Source of the DNA: Methanobacteriota archaeon
Lineage (GTDB): Archaea > Thermoplasmatota > E2 > DHVEG-1
Reading direction: 5' to 3'
DNA length: 34,898 bases
Assembly (NCBI GenBank): GCA_026394495.1
Contig: JAPKYE010000024.1
Span: 1-34,898 of the forward strand
The first letter of the stretch is position 1. Every line of letters starts with the position of its first letter. The notes beneath the pieces are model-generated. The model did no database searches and was not told the DNA's origin. It saw nothing but the letters and a program-made list of their open reading frames with translations. A program made the translations under genes and the position numbers. Shown one piece after another: positions 23,677 through 34,313 of this stretch.

Positions 23677-26493
23677 TTGAAAAATATCGTCATCCGCGGT
23701 GCTCGGGAGCATAATCTGAAAAATATTACGGTAGAGCTGCCTAGAGATAAATTGATTGTGATTACCGGTATTTCAGGTTCTGGTAAATCCACGCTTGCGT
23801 TTGATACGATTTATGCGGAAGGGCAGCGTCGGTATGTTGAGTCGTTGTCTGCGTATGCGCGGCAGTTTCTCGGGCTGATGAACAAACCTGATGTGGACAG
23901 CATCGAGGGACTGTCTCCTGCGATTTCCATTGAGCAGAAAACCACGAGTAAAAACCCGCGAAGTACTGTTGGTACCATTACTGAGATTTATGATTACCTG
24001 CGGTTGTTGTACGCGCGGATTGGTACGCCTTATTGTCCGACGCATAACATCAAAATCGAGTCGCAGTCTGCTGAGAAGATAGCAGATCGTATCTCAAAGG
24101 AACTGAAAGGTAATGTGACGATTCTATCACCGATCATCCGGCAGAAAAAGGGAACATATGAGCAGTTGTTTAAGGATTTGAACAAAGATGGTTACACGCG
24201 GGTGCGGGTGAATAAAACCCTATTTCGGACCGATGAGGAAATCAAATTGGAGCGGTACAAAAAACATGATATCGACATTGTCGTCGACCGGATCAGCGTC
24301 TCAGATGGTCCTCGTCTGGTTGAGGCCGTTGAAAATGCGTTGAAAAAATCCGAGGGTCTTCTCATGGTACTTGATTCTAAGGATGTTGAGCATACGTATT
24401 CGTCGAAGATGGCGTGTCCTTTTTGTGGTTTTTTGTTTGAGGAGCTTCAGCCTCGGATGTTTTCTTTTAACAACCCGTATGGTGCTTGTGAGGAGTGTCA
24501 TGGTCTGGGTATCAAGATGGAGTTTGACCAGGATCTGATCATCCCTGATAAAGAAAAAAGTATTGCTGATTGTTCGATTGCATTGTATAAAACTATTCGT
24601 GATGGGTGGCGTAATCATTATCTTGGCGCGGTCGCTAAGCATCATGGTTTTGATATTTTCACGCCGATTAAGGATCTCAACGAAGAGCAGTATAAGGCGT
24701 TGATGTATGGGTCTGGGGAGCGGATAAAATTTGATATTTCAAGTAAGAACGGTGATGCACATTGGTCTCATGTGGGCTCATGGGAAGGATTGATCCCGCA
24801 GTCGGAGCGTCTGTATAAACAAACAGAGTCTGAGTATCGTCGGCAGGATATGGAGCGGTTCATGCGGATTTCTGACTGTCCGGCATGTAACGGGAAGCGG
24901 TTGAAACAAAAAGTGTTATCCGTGAAAATCGCTGAGAAGTCGATTGTTGACATCACGGATTTGTCAATTAAACAATGTATCCAGTTTTTTTATGGGCTGG
25001 ATCTGTCACGTAAACACGAGGAGATCGCGCGGCTTATATTAAAGGAGGTTCGTGCGCGTCTGAAGTTTCTTGATAACGTCGGGTTGAATTATTTGACGCT
25101 TTCTCGCGCTGCGGGTACGCTGTCTGGTGGTGAGGCGCAGCGAATAAGGCTTGCGACGCAGATTGGTTCTAACCTTGTCGGTGTGTTGTATATTCTTGAT
25201 GAGCCGTCGATCGGGTTGCATCAGCGTGACAACAAAAAACTGATTGATACGTTATGGAAACTGCGTGATCTGGGCAACACATTGATTGTTGTTGAGCATG
25301 ATGAGGAGATGATTCGTCATGCTGATTATGTGGTTGATATGGGGCCTGGTGCTGGGCTGCATGGTGGTAAAATCATCGCAGAAGGAACACCCGCCGAGAT
25401 AGAGGATAATCCGCGGTCGTTGACTGGTAAGTATCTTTCTAAAAAGCTTCAGATCCCGGTTCCTGAGAAACGTAGGATATCGAAGAAATATATTCATATG
25501 CGTGGTTGCAGTGAAAATAACCTCAAGAACATCACGGTTCATATCCCGCTTGGTGTTTTATCTGTGGTGACTGGTGTGTCTGGGAGCGGCAAGTCCACGT
25601 TGGTGAACGATATTTTGTATAAGGGACTGATGAAAAAACTGCATGATTCAAAGGATATCCCGGGGAAACATGAGTCGATTGAGTCTGATCTTGAGATTGA
25701 TAAAGTCATCATCATTGATCAAAGTCCGATAGGTCGGACTCCGCGGAGTAATCCTGCGACGTATACGAAGATATTTGATGAGGTCCGCAGCATGTTTGCG
25801 AAAACATCGGAGGCGAAACTGCGTGGGTATCAGGCTGGCAGGTTTTCGTTTAATGTTCATGGTGGTCGTTGTGAAACCTGTCAGGGTGATGGTCTGATTA
25901 AGATTGAGATGAATTTTTTGCCTGATATCTACATCGAATGTGAGGAATGCAAGGGGATGCGGTATAATCGGGAGACTCTTGAGGTGTTGTATAAGGGTAA
26001 ATCCATCGCTGATGTGCTGGGTATGAGTGTGGAAGGGGCGTTGAAGTTGTTTGAGAATATTCCTTCGATTCGCAAAAAACTTGAGACGCTGTCTCGTGTT
26101 GGTCTTGAGTATATTAAACTTGGTCAGAGTGCTACGACGCTTTCTGGTGGTGAAGCCCAACGTATTAAGCTTACTAGGGAGCTAGCAAAGAAAAGTACGG
26201 GGAAGACTGTGTATCTTCTTGATGAGCCGACGACTGGGTTGCATTTTCATGATGTTGGTAAACTGATTGATGTGTTGAATGGTCTGGTGGATAAGGGTAA
26301 TACGATCGTGGTTATTGAGCATAACATCGAGGTGGTGAAATCCGCTGATTACATCGTGGATCTTGGGCCTGATGGCGGTGATGCAGGTGGACTGCTTGTT
26401 GCGGTTGGTACTCCTGAGGATGTCGCAAGGAATAAGAAGAGTTATACTGGTGAGATTCTTCAGCAGGTGCTGCTAAAGAGAAGGGTTGTATGA
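23677..26493 (+). CDS. uvrA: Excinuclease ABC subunit A (UvrA)
   Basis: The damage-sensing ATPase of nucleotide excision repair, working with UvrB. It has two ABC units. Unit one has Walker [21 protein letters not shown], the Cys4 zinc module CPFC/CEECHG, CPAC and LSGGEAQR with ILDEPS. Unit two has [16 protein letters not shown], the zinc module CETCQG/CEECKG, and LSGGEAQR with LLDEPT. Its length (938 residues from TTG 23677) matches bacterial UvrA. That start gives [16 protein letters not shown], aligning with the usual UvrA N-terminus, and has AGGGGG 10 nt upstream. ATG 23605 would add 24 residues of low-complexity sequence inside the promoter. The gene overlaps uvrC by 4 nt (ATGA). Archaeal uvrABC is generally regarded as acquired from bacteria. 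Confidence 0.95.
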   Translation: MKNIVIRGAREHNLKNITVELPRDKLIVITGISGSGKSTLAFDTIYAEGQRRYVESLSAYARQFLGLMNKPDVDSIEGLSPAISIEQKTTSKNPRSTVGTITEIYDYLRLLYARIGTPYCPTHNIKIESQSAEKIADRISKELKGNVTILSPIIRQKKGTYEQLFKDLNKDGYTRVRVNKTLFRTDEEIKLERYKKHDIDIVVDRISVSDGPRLVEAVENALKKSEGLLMVLDSKDVEHTYSSKMACPFCGFLFEELQPRMFSFNNPYGACEECHGLGIKMEFDQDLIIPDKEKSIADCSIALYKTIRDGWRNHYLGAVAKHHGFDIFTPIKDLNEEQYKALMYGSGERIKFDISSKNGDAHWSHVGSWEGLIPQSERLYKQTESEYRRQDMERFMRISDCPACNGKRLKQKVLSVKIAEKSIVDITDLSIKQCIQFFYGLDLSRKHEEIARLILKEVRARLKFLDNVGLNYLTLSRAAGTLSGGEAQRIRLATQIGSNLVGVLYILDEPSIGLHQRDNKKLIDTLWKLRDLGNTLIVVEHDEEMIRHADYVVDMGPGAGLHGGKIIAEGTPAEIEDNPRSLTGKYLSKKLQIPVPEKRRISKKYIHMRGCSENNLKNITVHIPLGVLSVVTGVSGSGKSTLVNDILYKGLMKKLHDSKDIPGKHESIESDLEIDKVIIIDQSPIGRTPRSNPATYTKIFDEVRSMFAKTSEAKLRGYQAGRFSFNVHGGRCETCQGDGLIKIEMNFLPDIYIECEECKGMRYNRETLEVLYKGKSIADVLGMSVEGALKLFENIPSIRKKLETLSRVGLEYIKLGQSATTLSGGEAQRIKLTRELAKKSTGKTVYLLDEPTTGLHFHDVGKLIDVLNGLVDKGNTIVVIEHNIEVVKSADYIVDLGPDGGDAGGLLVAVGTPEDVARNKKSYTGEILQQVLLKRRVV

Positions 26494-28040
26494 TTGATCT
26501 GAGCATGGTGCCGTCCAACCCCGGGTGTTACCTGTTTCGTGATACCAAAAAAAATATTATTTATGTGGGGAAGGCTAAGAACCTAAGAAAACGTGTTGGT
26601 AGTTATTTTCAGAAGCAGCCGATGGATCCGAAAACAACCCAGCTGGTTTCATGTATTGATGTGGTTGAGTATATCGCCACAGACAATGAGCTAGAAGCGT
26701 TTATCCTTGAGAACACGTTGATTAAGAAGCATCAGCCGAAATACAACATTGATTTGAAGGATGCGAAAACCTATGCGTATATTTTGTTGACGGATGAACA
26801 ATTTCCGCGTCTTCTGATCGCTCGGAAGAAAACCGGTGAGGGGACGTTTTTTGGTCCGTTTGTTTCTGGCATTGAACGTGATTATATTCTTGATGCGTTG
26901 AGGACGTCGTTTATGCTGCGGACGTGTAATAAAATGCCTAAGCGGCCGTGTCTACGGTATCATATTTCATTGTGTGATGCACCCTGCGTTGGTTTTGTTT
27001 CCCAGTCTGAATACAATGAAAAAATCCAGAAGATCGAGATGATTCTTTTGGGTAAAACCAAGGAGCTTCTCGGTAAACTAGATGCTGAGATGAAACAATA
27101 TGCGTTTGCTGAGGAGTTTGAGCAGGCGTTGCATGTTCGTAAGCAAAAAGAGGCGATTGAGTATTTGCATGAGCGGCAGAATATGGCTCGTCCGCAGTGG
27201 TACGACGAAGACGTGATTAATTTTCTAATACATGATAATTCCGTGTATTTGATGTTGTTTAATATTTATAAGGGGATGTTGACGAATAAAAACGAGTTTG
27301 TATTTCCGTATCAGAATGATTTTTTTGAGGAGTTTATCGTGCAGTATTACTCAGAGAATCCTGTGCCCGCTGATCTTATTGTGCCGTTTAGGTTTTCTGA
27401 TGCGTTGAAGGTCTTTCTCTCTGAGAAGAAACATAAAAAGGTGCATGTGACGGTTCCGCAGAAAGGACCCAAGAAACAATTACTTGATTTGGTATTGAAA
27501 AACATTGAATTAGCATTTTTTGGTGATGCGGTGAAGGTAGAAGAGCTACAGAAAAAGCTCAACCTGCAGGAGTCACCCAGTGTGATTGAGTGTTTTGATA
27601 TTTCTCATATTTCGGGGACGTCGACGGTCGGCTCCATGGTGCAGTTTAGAAATGGTAAACCTGATAAAAGCAATTATCGTCGTTTTAAGATTCGGACGGT
27701 TGATGGCGTTGATGATGTTGCGGGTGTCGCTGAGGTGGTGCGAAGAAGGTATACCCGTCTGCGGCAGGAGAACACTTCATTGCCTAATTTGATTGTTATT
27801 GATGGCGGGCGTGGTCAGCTGAATAGTGCTCTTCATGAGCTGCAGAAGCTAGGTCTAGGTATCCCGGTGATTTCGCTAGCAAAACAGTTTGAGGAGATTT
27901 ATATCCCTGGTAATCCTTTGCCGGTTCGTCTTGATCGTAAAGATAAAGCGTTGTTGTTTCTTATGGAGATCCGCGATGAGGCGCATCGTTTCGCGATTCA
28001 GTATAATCGTTTGTTAAGGAAGAAGAAATTGATAGCATGA
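26490..28040 (+). CDS. uvrC: Excinuclease ABC subunit C (UvrC), short form
   Basis: The dual-incision nuclease of excision repair. The GIY-YIG domain (PGCYLFRD, IIYVGKAKNLRKRV) makes the 3' cut. A four-Cys cluster follows (CNKMPKRPC, LCDAPC), the site of the recently recognised [4Fe-4S]. The UVR/UvrB-binding helix pair is FAEEFEQALHVRKQKEA. The RNase-H-like nuclease domain (ECFDISH, DDVAGVAEVVRRRY, VIDGGRGQL, RDEAHRFAI) makes the 5' cut. At 516 residues it ends about 90 residues earlier than E. coli UvrC and lacks the tandem helix-hairpin-helix DNA-binding domain. It overlaps both neighbours by 4 nt (ATGA), so the three subunits are translationally coupled. Confidence 0.95.
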   Translation: MIDLSMVPSNPGCYLFRDTKKNIIYVGKAKNLRKRVGSYFQKQPMDPKTTQLVSCIDVVEYIATDNELEAFILENTLIKKHQPKYNIDLKDAKTYAYILLTDEQFPRLLIARKKTGEGTFFGPFVSGIERDYILDALRTSFMLRTCNKMPKRPCLRYHISLCDAPCVGFVSQSEYNEKIQKIEMILLGKTKELLGKLDAEMKQYAFAEEFEQALHVRKQKEAIEYLHERQNMARPQWYDEDVINFLIHDNSVYLMLFNIYKGMLTNKNEFVFPYQNDFFEEFIVQYYSENPVPADLIVPFRFSDALKVFLSEKKHKKVHVTVPQKGPKKQLLDLVLKNIELAFFGDAVKVEELQKKLNLQESPSVIECFDISHISGTSTVGSMVQFRNGKPDKSNYRRFKIRTVDGVDDVAGVAEVVRRRYTRLRQENTSLPNLIVIDGGRGQLNSALHELQKLGLGIPVISLAKQFEEIYIPGNPLPVRLDRKDKALLFLMEIRDEAHRFAIQYNRLLRKKKLIA

Positions 28041-29968
28041 ATGCGTTTAAGTTAACTACGAATATGACGCCGAAGGGCTCTCAGCCTGAGGCGATACGTC
28101 AATTGGTCAGTGGTATTCAGAAGAATTATCGTTATCAAACTCTCCTTGGGGTTACGGGAAGTGGCAAAACTTTTTCCCTTGCGAACGTAATTAATCAGGT
28201 TCAGCGGCCTGCATTGGTTATTGCTCATAATAAGACGCTTGCTGCGCAGCTTTATAGTGAGTTTAAAGAATTTTTCCCAGAGAACCATGTGGAGTATTTT
28301 GTCTCGTATTATGATTATTATCAGCCTGAGTCCTATATCCCGCAACGTGATTTGTATATTGAGAAAGATGCGGATGTGAACCCGAAGATTGAGCAGATGC
28401 GTCTTGCTGCGACCGCGTCGTTGTTGTCGGCTCGTGATGTTATTGTGGTTGCTTCGGTCTCATGTATTTACAGTGTGGGAAATCCCAAAGATTATCTGGG
28501 TATGAGTTTTGAAATCCGCAAAGGGATGCAGCTTGTGCGCAATGATCTTCTTCATATGCTTTTGGATATTCAGTATGAGCGCAATGATCTTGATCTTCAG
28601 CCTGGGCGTTTTCGTGTGAAAGGCGATACGGTTGATGTAGTCCCTGGGTATTATCAGAATATTTTACGATTTGAGTTGTGTGGTGATCGTGTTGAGCAGG
28701 TCAAGGAGATCGACAAGATCACCGGTGAGACGCTGGATATACTTGAGTATGTGTTTGTGTACCCTGCGAAGCATTTCGTGATCCCTGAAGAGAGTAAGAA
28801 ACGTGCGATAAAATCGATTAAGCTGGAGTTGGAGGAGCGGCTGCCGCAGTTGGGTATGTTGGAGGCGCATCGTCTGAAACAGCGGACGCTCTATGACCTG
28901 GAGATGATTGAGGAGACTGGGTCGTGTAAAGGGATTGAGAATTATTCTGCGCATTTTGATGGTCGGAAGTCTGGTGAGAAGCCGTATTGTCTGATCGATT
29001 ATTTTCCCAGTGATTTTCTTATATTTATTGATGAGAGTCATCGCACGGTTCCGCAGGTTCGTGGGATGGAGCATGGTGATTTTACTCGCAAGAAGTCGTT
29101 GATTGATTATGGTTTTCGTCTGCCGAGTGCGTATGATAATCGGCCGTTGAAGTTTTTTGAGTTTGAGCAGTTGATGCGATCTGTCGTGTTTGTTTCTGCG
29201 ACGCCTGCTGAGTATGAGTTGGGCCGGTCGCAGCAGGTTGCGGAGCAGATTATCCGTCCGACTGGTCTGGTTGATCCGCCCGTCGAGGTTCGTGGTACAC
29301 GTGGTCAGATTGATGATCTTATTTCTGAGATTTTGTCGACGGTGAAGCGTAAAGATCGTGTGTTGGTGACGACGTTGACGAAGCGTCTTGCTGAGGAGCT
29401 ATCTGAGTATCTTGCGGCAAAGAAGATCAAAACCCGGTATCTGCATTCTGAGATTGATACACTTGAGCGCTCTGAGATTATTCGGGAGCTTCGCCTTGGT
29501 GTGTTTGATGTGCTTGTGGGGATTAATTTGTTGCGTGAGGGTATTGATATCCCTGAGATAGGGTTCATTGGTATTCTTGATGCGGACAAAGAGGGTTTTT
29601 TGCGTGATGCGAGTAGTCTTATTCAGATTATTGGTCGTGCTGCGCGTAATGTGAACTCCCGGGTTGTATTGTATGCTGATGTGTTGACGGATTCGATTCG
29701 AAAAGCATTGGATGAGACGAATCGGCGGCGTAGTATTCAGCTGGAGTATAATAAAAAACATGGGATTATCCCGACGACGATTATTAAACCGGTTAAGGAA
29801 AAGGTTGTGGAGATCACGGATACGAAGTATATCCCAAAGGCTGATATTCCTGCGTTGATTGTGAATGTGGAGCTTGAGATGAGGGCTGCTGCAGATAATC
29901 TTGATTTTGAAAAAGCGATTATGCTACGGGATAGGGTTAATAAATTGAAGCAGACGTTAGTAAAATAG
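28037..29968 (+). CDS. uvrB: Excinuclease ABC subunit B (UvrB)
   Basis: The damage-verifying helicase-like subunit loaded by UvrA, which then recruits UvrC. Walker A is GVTGSGKTFS. The beta-hairpin region YFVSYYDYYQPESYIP carries the aromatic residues that clamp DNA. DESH is the Walker B box and QIIGRAARN is helicase motif VI. The C-terminal UVR helix pair (LEMRAAADNLDFEKAIMLRDRV) docks on the matching UvrC segment. The full length of 643 residues is close to bacterial UvrB. It ends with TAG and closes the uvrA-uvrC-uvrB operon; this gene order, with C before B, is noteworthy. Confidence 0.97.
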   Translation: MNAFKLTTNMTPKGSQPEAIRQLVSGIQKNYRYQTLLGVTGSGKTFSLANVINQVQRPALVIAHNKTLAAQLYSEFKEFFPENHVEYFVSYYDYYQPESYIPQRDLYIEKDADVNPKIEQMRLAATASLLSARDVIVVASVSCIYSVGNPKDYLGMSFEIRKGMQLVRNDLLHMLLDIQYERNDLDLQPGRFRVKGDTVDVVPGYYQNILRFELCGDRVEQVKEIDKITGETLDILEYVFVYPAKHFVIPEESKKRAIKSIKLELEERLPQLGMLEAHRLKQRTLYDLEMIEETGSCKGIENYSAHFDGRKSGEKPYCLIDYFPSDFLIFIDESHRTVPQVRGMEHGDFTRKKSLIDYGFRLPSAYDNRPLKFFEFEQLMRSVVFVSATPAEYELGRSQQVAEQIIRPTGLVDPPVEVRGTRGQIDDLISEILSTVKRKDRVLVTTLTKRLAEELSEYLAAKKIKTRYLHSEIDTLERSEIIRELRLGVFDVLVGINLLREGIDIPEIGFIGILDADKEGFLRDASSLIQIIGRAARNVNSRVVLYADVLTDSIRKALDETNRRRSIQLEYNKKHGIIPTTIIKPVKEKVVEITDTKYIPKADIPALIVNVELEMRAAADNLDFEKAIMLRDRVNKLKQTLVK

Positions 29969-30015
29969 ATATCTCTGATACATGTTTATAGGTCATTGTG
30001 GAGTATGATTTTAAT

Positions 30016-30342
30016 ATGGGTGAATCTCAGAAGAATAAGCAAGAGTTTTCAGATGTAAAAACACAGTTGATTAACTTGGAAAACGGAAAAGCATTCGGGA
30101 TAATAATTGCGATGCCGGTTGCACCGATTGTTCTTATCAAAGCACGACAAGGGTATGTGATGTGTGGGTATCTGAACATGGCAACAGCAAATAAACTTGG
30201 GGACATTGCAGGGAAAGTCTCTGGTGTGAAAACATTTGAAGATGTGTTAAATGCAAACATCGTCGAGGTATCGGAAAAGGCAAAGACCATGGGGCTTTCA
30301 GAGGGGATGAATGCAAGAATGTTTCTCAACAAACTCATGTAA
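30016..30342 (+). CDS. DUF1805 protein
   Basis: A small single-domain protein of 108 residues matching the DUF1805 (YunC-like) family. The core is PIVLIKARQGYVMCGYLNM, then ANKLGDIAGKVSGVKTFEDVLNANIVEVS. The family occurs in methanogens, other euryarchaea and Firmicutes; its biochemical function is not established as far as I know. A TATA-like GTTTATAG (about 29984-29991) is centred 28 nt before ATG 30016, so a leaderless transcript from this ATG is favoured over the in-frame GTG at 29998. It lies 13 nt before ilvA and is probably co-transcribed with it. Confidence 0.8.
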   Translation: MGESQKNKQEFSDVKTQLINLENGKAFGIIIAMPVAPIVLIKARQGYVMCGYLNMATANKLGDIAGKVSGVKTFEDVLNANIVEVSEKAKTMGLSEGMNARMFLNKLM

Positions 30343-30355
30343 ATAGGTGAATTGT

Positions 30356-31564
30356 ATGTTGACAATCAAGGATGTCAAAGAAGCATATGTGGTTCTCAAA
30401 CCAGTTGTGCATCATACTGCTCTTGAGTATTCGAGAACATTTTCTGAAATCACGAAGTCGCAGGTGTATCTGAAGCTTGAGAACCTGCAGAAAACCGGGT
30501 CGTTTAAGATCCGTGGGGCCTACAACACAATCTTTCATTTGAGTAAGGAGGACAAAAAACGTGGTGTAATCTGTGCATCAGCAGGGAATCATGCTCAAGG
30601 TGTTGCGTATGCAGCGACGTTGCTTGGTGTGAAATGCACGGTGTTTATGCCTATTTATACGCCGCCTGCGAAGATCCTTGCGACAAAAGGGTATGGTGCA
30701 GAGGTTGTTCTTGAGGGTGCAACGTATGATGATGCGGCATTGGCTGCGGCTGAGTACGCAAAAAAACATAATCTGATGTTTATCCATGCGTTCAACAATG
30801 AACAAGTAATCGCTGGTCAGGGGACTATTGGTCTTGAGATATTTGAGGATTTACCCGCTGTTGATGTGGTTCTTGTCCCTATTGGCGGTGGTGGGTTGAT
30901 CTCTGGTATCGCACTTGCGTTAAAAACATTAAAACCTCAAGTAAAAATAATTGGTGTTGAGGCTGAGGGTGCGCAATCGATGAAGCAGTCTCTTGAGAAG
31001 GATGTGATTGTGCCGTTGAAATCTGTTGCGACGATTGCTGATGGTATCGCGGTGAAGACTCCAAAGGATCTTACGTTTGCTCTTGCGAAACAATATGTTG
31101 ATGAGGTTGTGACGGTCAACGACGATGAGACCGCCCATGCATTGTATCTGTTGCTTCAGCGATCAAAACTTGTGGTAGAACCTGCTGGTGCGGTGTCACT
31201 TGCTGCATTGTTGAGTAAAAAGGTGTCGTGTTCAAAACAGAATGTTGTCTGTGTTCTCAGTGGTGGTAACGCAAATCTCTCTTTGCTTGAGCAGGTGATT
31301 GAACGCGGCATGCTCAATGAAATGTTGATGGTGAAAATCGCAATCACTGTTCTTGATAAACCAAAAATGCTTAAAGAAATCCTTGGTGTTCTTGCGAATC
31401 TTGGGGCGAATATTCAATCCATTGTCCATGATCGTTGTACGACTGCGGTGCCGATCGGGTACGTAAAAATCGTAATTACGTTTCATACATTGGGCAAAGA
31501 GCAAATCGATGTCATTAAACACGAGCTGGATAAGAAGCATCTTGAGTATCAGCTTCTTAATTAG
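30356..31564 (+). CDS. ilvA: Threonine ammonia-lyase (threonine dehydratase) with ACT domain
   Basis: A PLP enzyme that converts threonine to 2-oxobutyrate and ammonia, feeding isoleucine synthesis or threonine catabolism. The PLP lysine is in TGSFKIRGAYN (about residue 53). The phosphate-binding loop is PIGGGGLISG and the C-terminal cofactor contact is VLSGGN. Residues ~325-402 form an ACT domain (KIAITVLDKPKMLKEILGVL), implying feedback or activation by an amino acid. At 402 residues it resembles the single-ACT TdcB/IlvA class rather than the two-ACT biosynthetic E. coli IlvA. ATG 30356 with AGGTGA 5 nt upstream is preferred to GTG 30347. It ends with TAG and overlaps the convergent ATPase gene by 8 nt. 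Confidence 0.95.
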   Translation: MLTIKDVKEAYVVLKPVVHHTALEYSRTFSEITKSQVYLKLENLQKTGSFKIRGAYNTIFHLSKEDKKRGVICASAGNHAQGVAYAATLLGVKCTVFMPIYTPPAKILATKGYGAEVVLEGATYDDAALAAAEYAKKHNLMFIHAFNNEQVIAGQGTIGLEIFEDLPAVDVVLVPIGGGGLISGIALALKTLKPQVKIIGVEAEGAQSMKQSLEKDVIVPLKSVATIADGIAVKTPKDLTFALAKQYVDEVVTVNDDETAHALYLLLQRSKLVVEPAGAVSLAALLSKKVSCSKQNVVCVLSGGNANLSLLEQVIERGMLNEMLMVKIAITVLDKPKMLKEILGVLANLGANIQSIVHDRCTTAVPIGYVKIVITFHTLGKEQIDVIKHELDKKHLEYQLLN

Positions 31565-34313
31565 TGGTTATCGCAGATGTACTCTGTTCGTCTGTATGTT
31601 TTTCGTTTTTCTTTTTCAGGGTTCTTTTTTGTATGAATTCAACAATACATCTGAATGCTGATGTGAGCAACGCAAAACCGATGATGATCAGCCATATCGT
31701 TGGGTCTGTAATTGGTTTTGTGCTAAAGATGGTATTGAAAATAGGGATGTATGTAATTGCAATTATCATAAAAATTGTTATGACAAGGAATGTTTTAAGC
31801 ATTTTATTTGGTGCCTTGAATTTCTGTATAAGTCCTCCTTCGCGTAGCATGAAGACGTAGATCTGTGGTGAGAGAAGCGTGATGAGAAAAGCGCTTGTTC
31901 CTGCTAGAAGCATATCTTTATTTGAAAGTGTATAAACGGTGAAGTATCCAAGAGTAATCGCAAGACCAAAAATGATGCCGTCGACGATCATCTGGATTCG
32001 GTTGCGTTTGTTGATAATGGGTTCTGATAGGTTTGATGGTTTCTGTTTCATGATGCTTTCATCTGAGGGATCGGTACTCACAGCAATTGCTGGGAAGCTT
32101 TCCATGATCACGTTTGACCATAGAATCTGAAGGGCTGTAAGCAATTGAAACGCTGTGACAGGCTGAACAATCCACGATAGTATCGGGGTGATTAATAATC
32201 CTGTGACTTTACCTAGGTTGTTTGTGATAAGATAGCGTATGAGTGTTTTTAGATTCCTATAAACCGTTCGGCCTTCTTTTATCCCTTTGATGATTGTTGA
32301 GAAATCATCCTCTGTTAAAATCACGTCTGCTGCTTCTTGAGCTACTTGGGATCCTGCGCGTCCCATGGCGATGCCTACATCCGCTTTTTTTAAGGCGGGT
32401 GCATCGTTGACGCCGTCACCAGTCATTGCGACGATGTGTCCGTTTTCTTTTAGTTTTCCTACGATTCTAAGTTTATCAAGAGGTGCTACGCGGGAGTATA
32501 CACGAATGTTTTCAACATCTCTACTAAATTCCTCTTCAGTAAGTTGTTCGAGTTCTTTTCCTTCGATTGCTTGGGATATGTCTGAGGCGATGCCGACATG
32601 TTCAGCGATGGAGAACCCGGTTTTTTTACTGTCTCCGGTGATCATGACGACGTTAATATGGGCATCTTTTGTTTCTTGTATGGTGTGTTTCACTTCGTCT
32701 TTTGGTGGGTCGTAGATAACAGTTGCTCCAAGAAAAGTGAATCCTTGCATATTTTTTTGATCTATTGTATGTTGTTCTGTTGTTGTTTTCTTTTTTGCAA
32801 AACCGATAAGGCGGAATCCTTTTTCTGAGCGGGTCCCAAGTTCTTTTTTTATTATTTCTTTTTGACCTTCGTTAAAATGTGTGGTGGTTTTATTTGCGTA
32901 TACAGTGTCGCACATGTCCAGGATTTTTCCTGGTGCTCCTTTGGCAAAGATAGTGTGTTCATTTTTTGCATCGGTGATTACTGCAGCTGAAAACATGAAA
33001 TCAGATGAAAACGGGATTGTATCGTGAACATGATATGTGTGGAATTGTTGTGGTTTGAATCCTGTGATAATCCCTGCTTTGATGAGGGATGTTTCTGTGG
33101 GGTCTCCCATTTCTTTTTCTATGTTTCCATCTTTTTCAATGACGTGTGCGGTTGAGCATTTCACCGCGGTGAGAAATATATCATGAAACACCTCGGATTC
33201 GCCTTCCGCGATAAGAGTGAATATATCACTAGTGTTATGAAATTTGTTTCCAATGAAATATTCTTTTACGGTCATATTATGTTGCGTAATCGTCCCTGTT
33301 TTATCGGTACAAATATAATCGACATTTCCCAATGTTTCAACCGAAGAAATTTTTTTAATAATCACAGAATTCTTTGCAAGGCGTTCAATCGCTAGTGATA
33401 ATGCAATGGTGATTGATGCAGGTAGTCCTTCAGGGAAAACCGCAACCATGATGCTTACCGCAATAAGGAATACGTTGAAGATTTGTTCTTGAGTGATGGC
33501 TTCAGGCTGTTGCGTGAGCTGCAAAAAGGAAACAAGCCCAACAAGAACCGCTGCAGTGACCGCTAAAATCAGGAGGAATTTTATCTCTTTTTTCATTTTC
33601 TTCTGAAGTGGTGTTTTTTCGTCTTCTTCGTCCTGGATTTTTTCTGCGATTTTCCCCATCTCAGTATGAACACCAATGTTTATGACGAGTGCTTTACCAA
33701 CACCATCAAGGATTTTACTACCGGTAAATGCAATGTTTTTCATTTCGTAGAGTTTCAGATCAGATCCCTTTAACGTTTCAACGATTTTTTTTATAGGTTC
33801 GCTTTCTCCAGTGAGATGAGCTTCATCTACTAAGAGGTTTTTTGCTTCAATAATTCGTGCGTCTGCAGGAACAATATCCCCTGCTTCAAAAAGTACGATG
33901 TCTCCGGGAACAAGAAATCGGGATGCAATCACATCGATGTTTCCATTGCGAATAACTTTACATTGTGGAGAAAGCATTTTTTTTAGTGCTTCTACTTCTT
34001 TTTCTGCTTTTCTATCTTGAATTATTCCAATGATTGTGTTGATGATGACAACACCGATGATTACCGCTGCTTCAAGATGATCCCCGATGATAAATGAGAG
34101 GATTGAAGCGATAATAAGGATAAAAGCCATCGGTTCAATGAGTGCTTTAATGATTTTTTTAAGAAGTGTTTCTTTTCTTTTTTCAGGTATTTCATTAAAC
34201 CCATATGTTTTTCGTAGCTGTTCTTCTTGTACGTTTGTGAGTCCTTGATGTGACGATGCTAGTTTTATTAGAGAATTTTCAGTGTCAATACTAGTAAATT
34301 CGCTTAGTTCCAT
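31557..34313 (-). CDS. Type II P-type cation-transporting ATPase (calcium-type)
   Basis: A 918-residue ion pump. The cation-ATPase N-domain fills the first ~50 residues and two membrane helices follow (about 60-98). The A-domain has TGES at 168-171. Membrane helices 3-4 carry PEGLP (294-298), the ion-binding kink of type IIA/IIB pumps. The phosphorylated Asp is D337 in DKTGTIT. The nucleotide-binding domain includes KGAPG, the hinge has TGDGVNDAPA, and the C-terminal six helices complete the pump. The motif set fits Ca2+ (SERCA/PMCA/SPCA-like) transport; H+ or Na+/K+ specificity cannot be excluded. A basic Lys-rich tail ends it. It is divergent from the DUF2582 gene across 124 nt. Confidence 0.94.
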   Translation of the reverse strand: MELSEFTSIDTENSLIKLASSHQGLTNVQEEQLRKTYGFNEIPEKRKETLLKKIIKALIEPMAFILIIASILSFIIGDHLEAAVIIGVVIINTIIGIIQDRKAEKEVEALKKMLSPQCKVIRNGNIDVIASRFLVPGDIVLFEAGDIVPADARIIEAKNLLVDEAHLTGESEPIKKIVETLKGSDLKLYEMKNIAFTGSKILDGVGKALVINIGVHTEMGKIAEKIQDEEDEKTPLQKKMKKEIKFLLILAVTAAVLVGLVSFLQLTQQPEAITQEQIFNVFLIAVSIMVAVFPEGLPASITIALSLAIERLAKNSVIIKKISSVETLGNVDYICTDKTGTITQHNMTVKEYFIGNKFHNTSDIFTLIAEGESEVFHDIFLTAVKCSTAHVIEKDGNIEKEMGDPTETSLIKAGIITGFKPQQFHTYHVHDTIPFSSDFMFSAAVITDAKNEHTIFAKGAPGKILDMCDTVYANKTTTHFNEGQKEIIKKELGTRSEKGFRLIGFAKKKTTTEQHTIDQKNMQGFTFLGATVIYDPPKDEVKHTIQETKDAHINVVMITGDSKKTGFSIAEHVGIASDISQAIEGKELEQLTEEEFSRDVENIRVYSRVAPLDKLRIVGKLKENGHIVAMTGDGVNDAPALKKADVGIAMGRAGSQVAQEAADVILTEDDFSTIIKGIKEGRTVYRNLKTLIRYLITNNLGKVTGLLITPILSWIVQPVTAFQLLTALQILWSNVIMESFPAIAVSTDPSDESIMKQKPSNLSEPIINKRNRIQMIVDGIIFGLAITLGYFTVYTLSNKDMLLAGTSAFLITLLSPQIYVFMLREGGLIQKFKAPNKMLKTFLVITIFMIIAITYIPIFNTIFSTKPITDPTIWLIIIGFALLTSAFRCIVEFIQKRTLKKKNEKHTDEQSTSAITTN

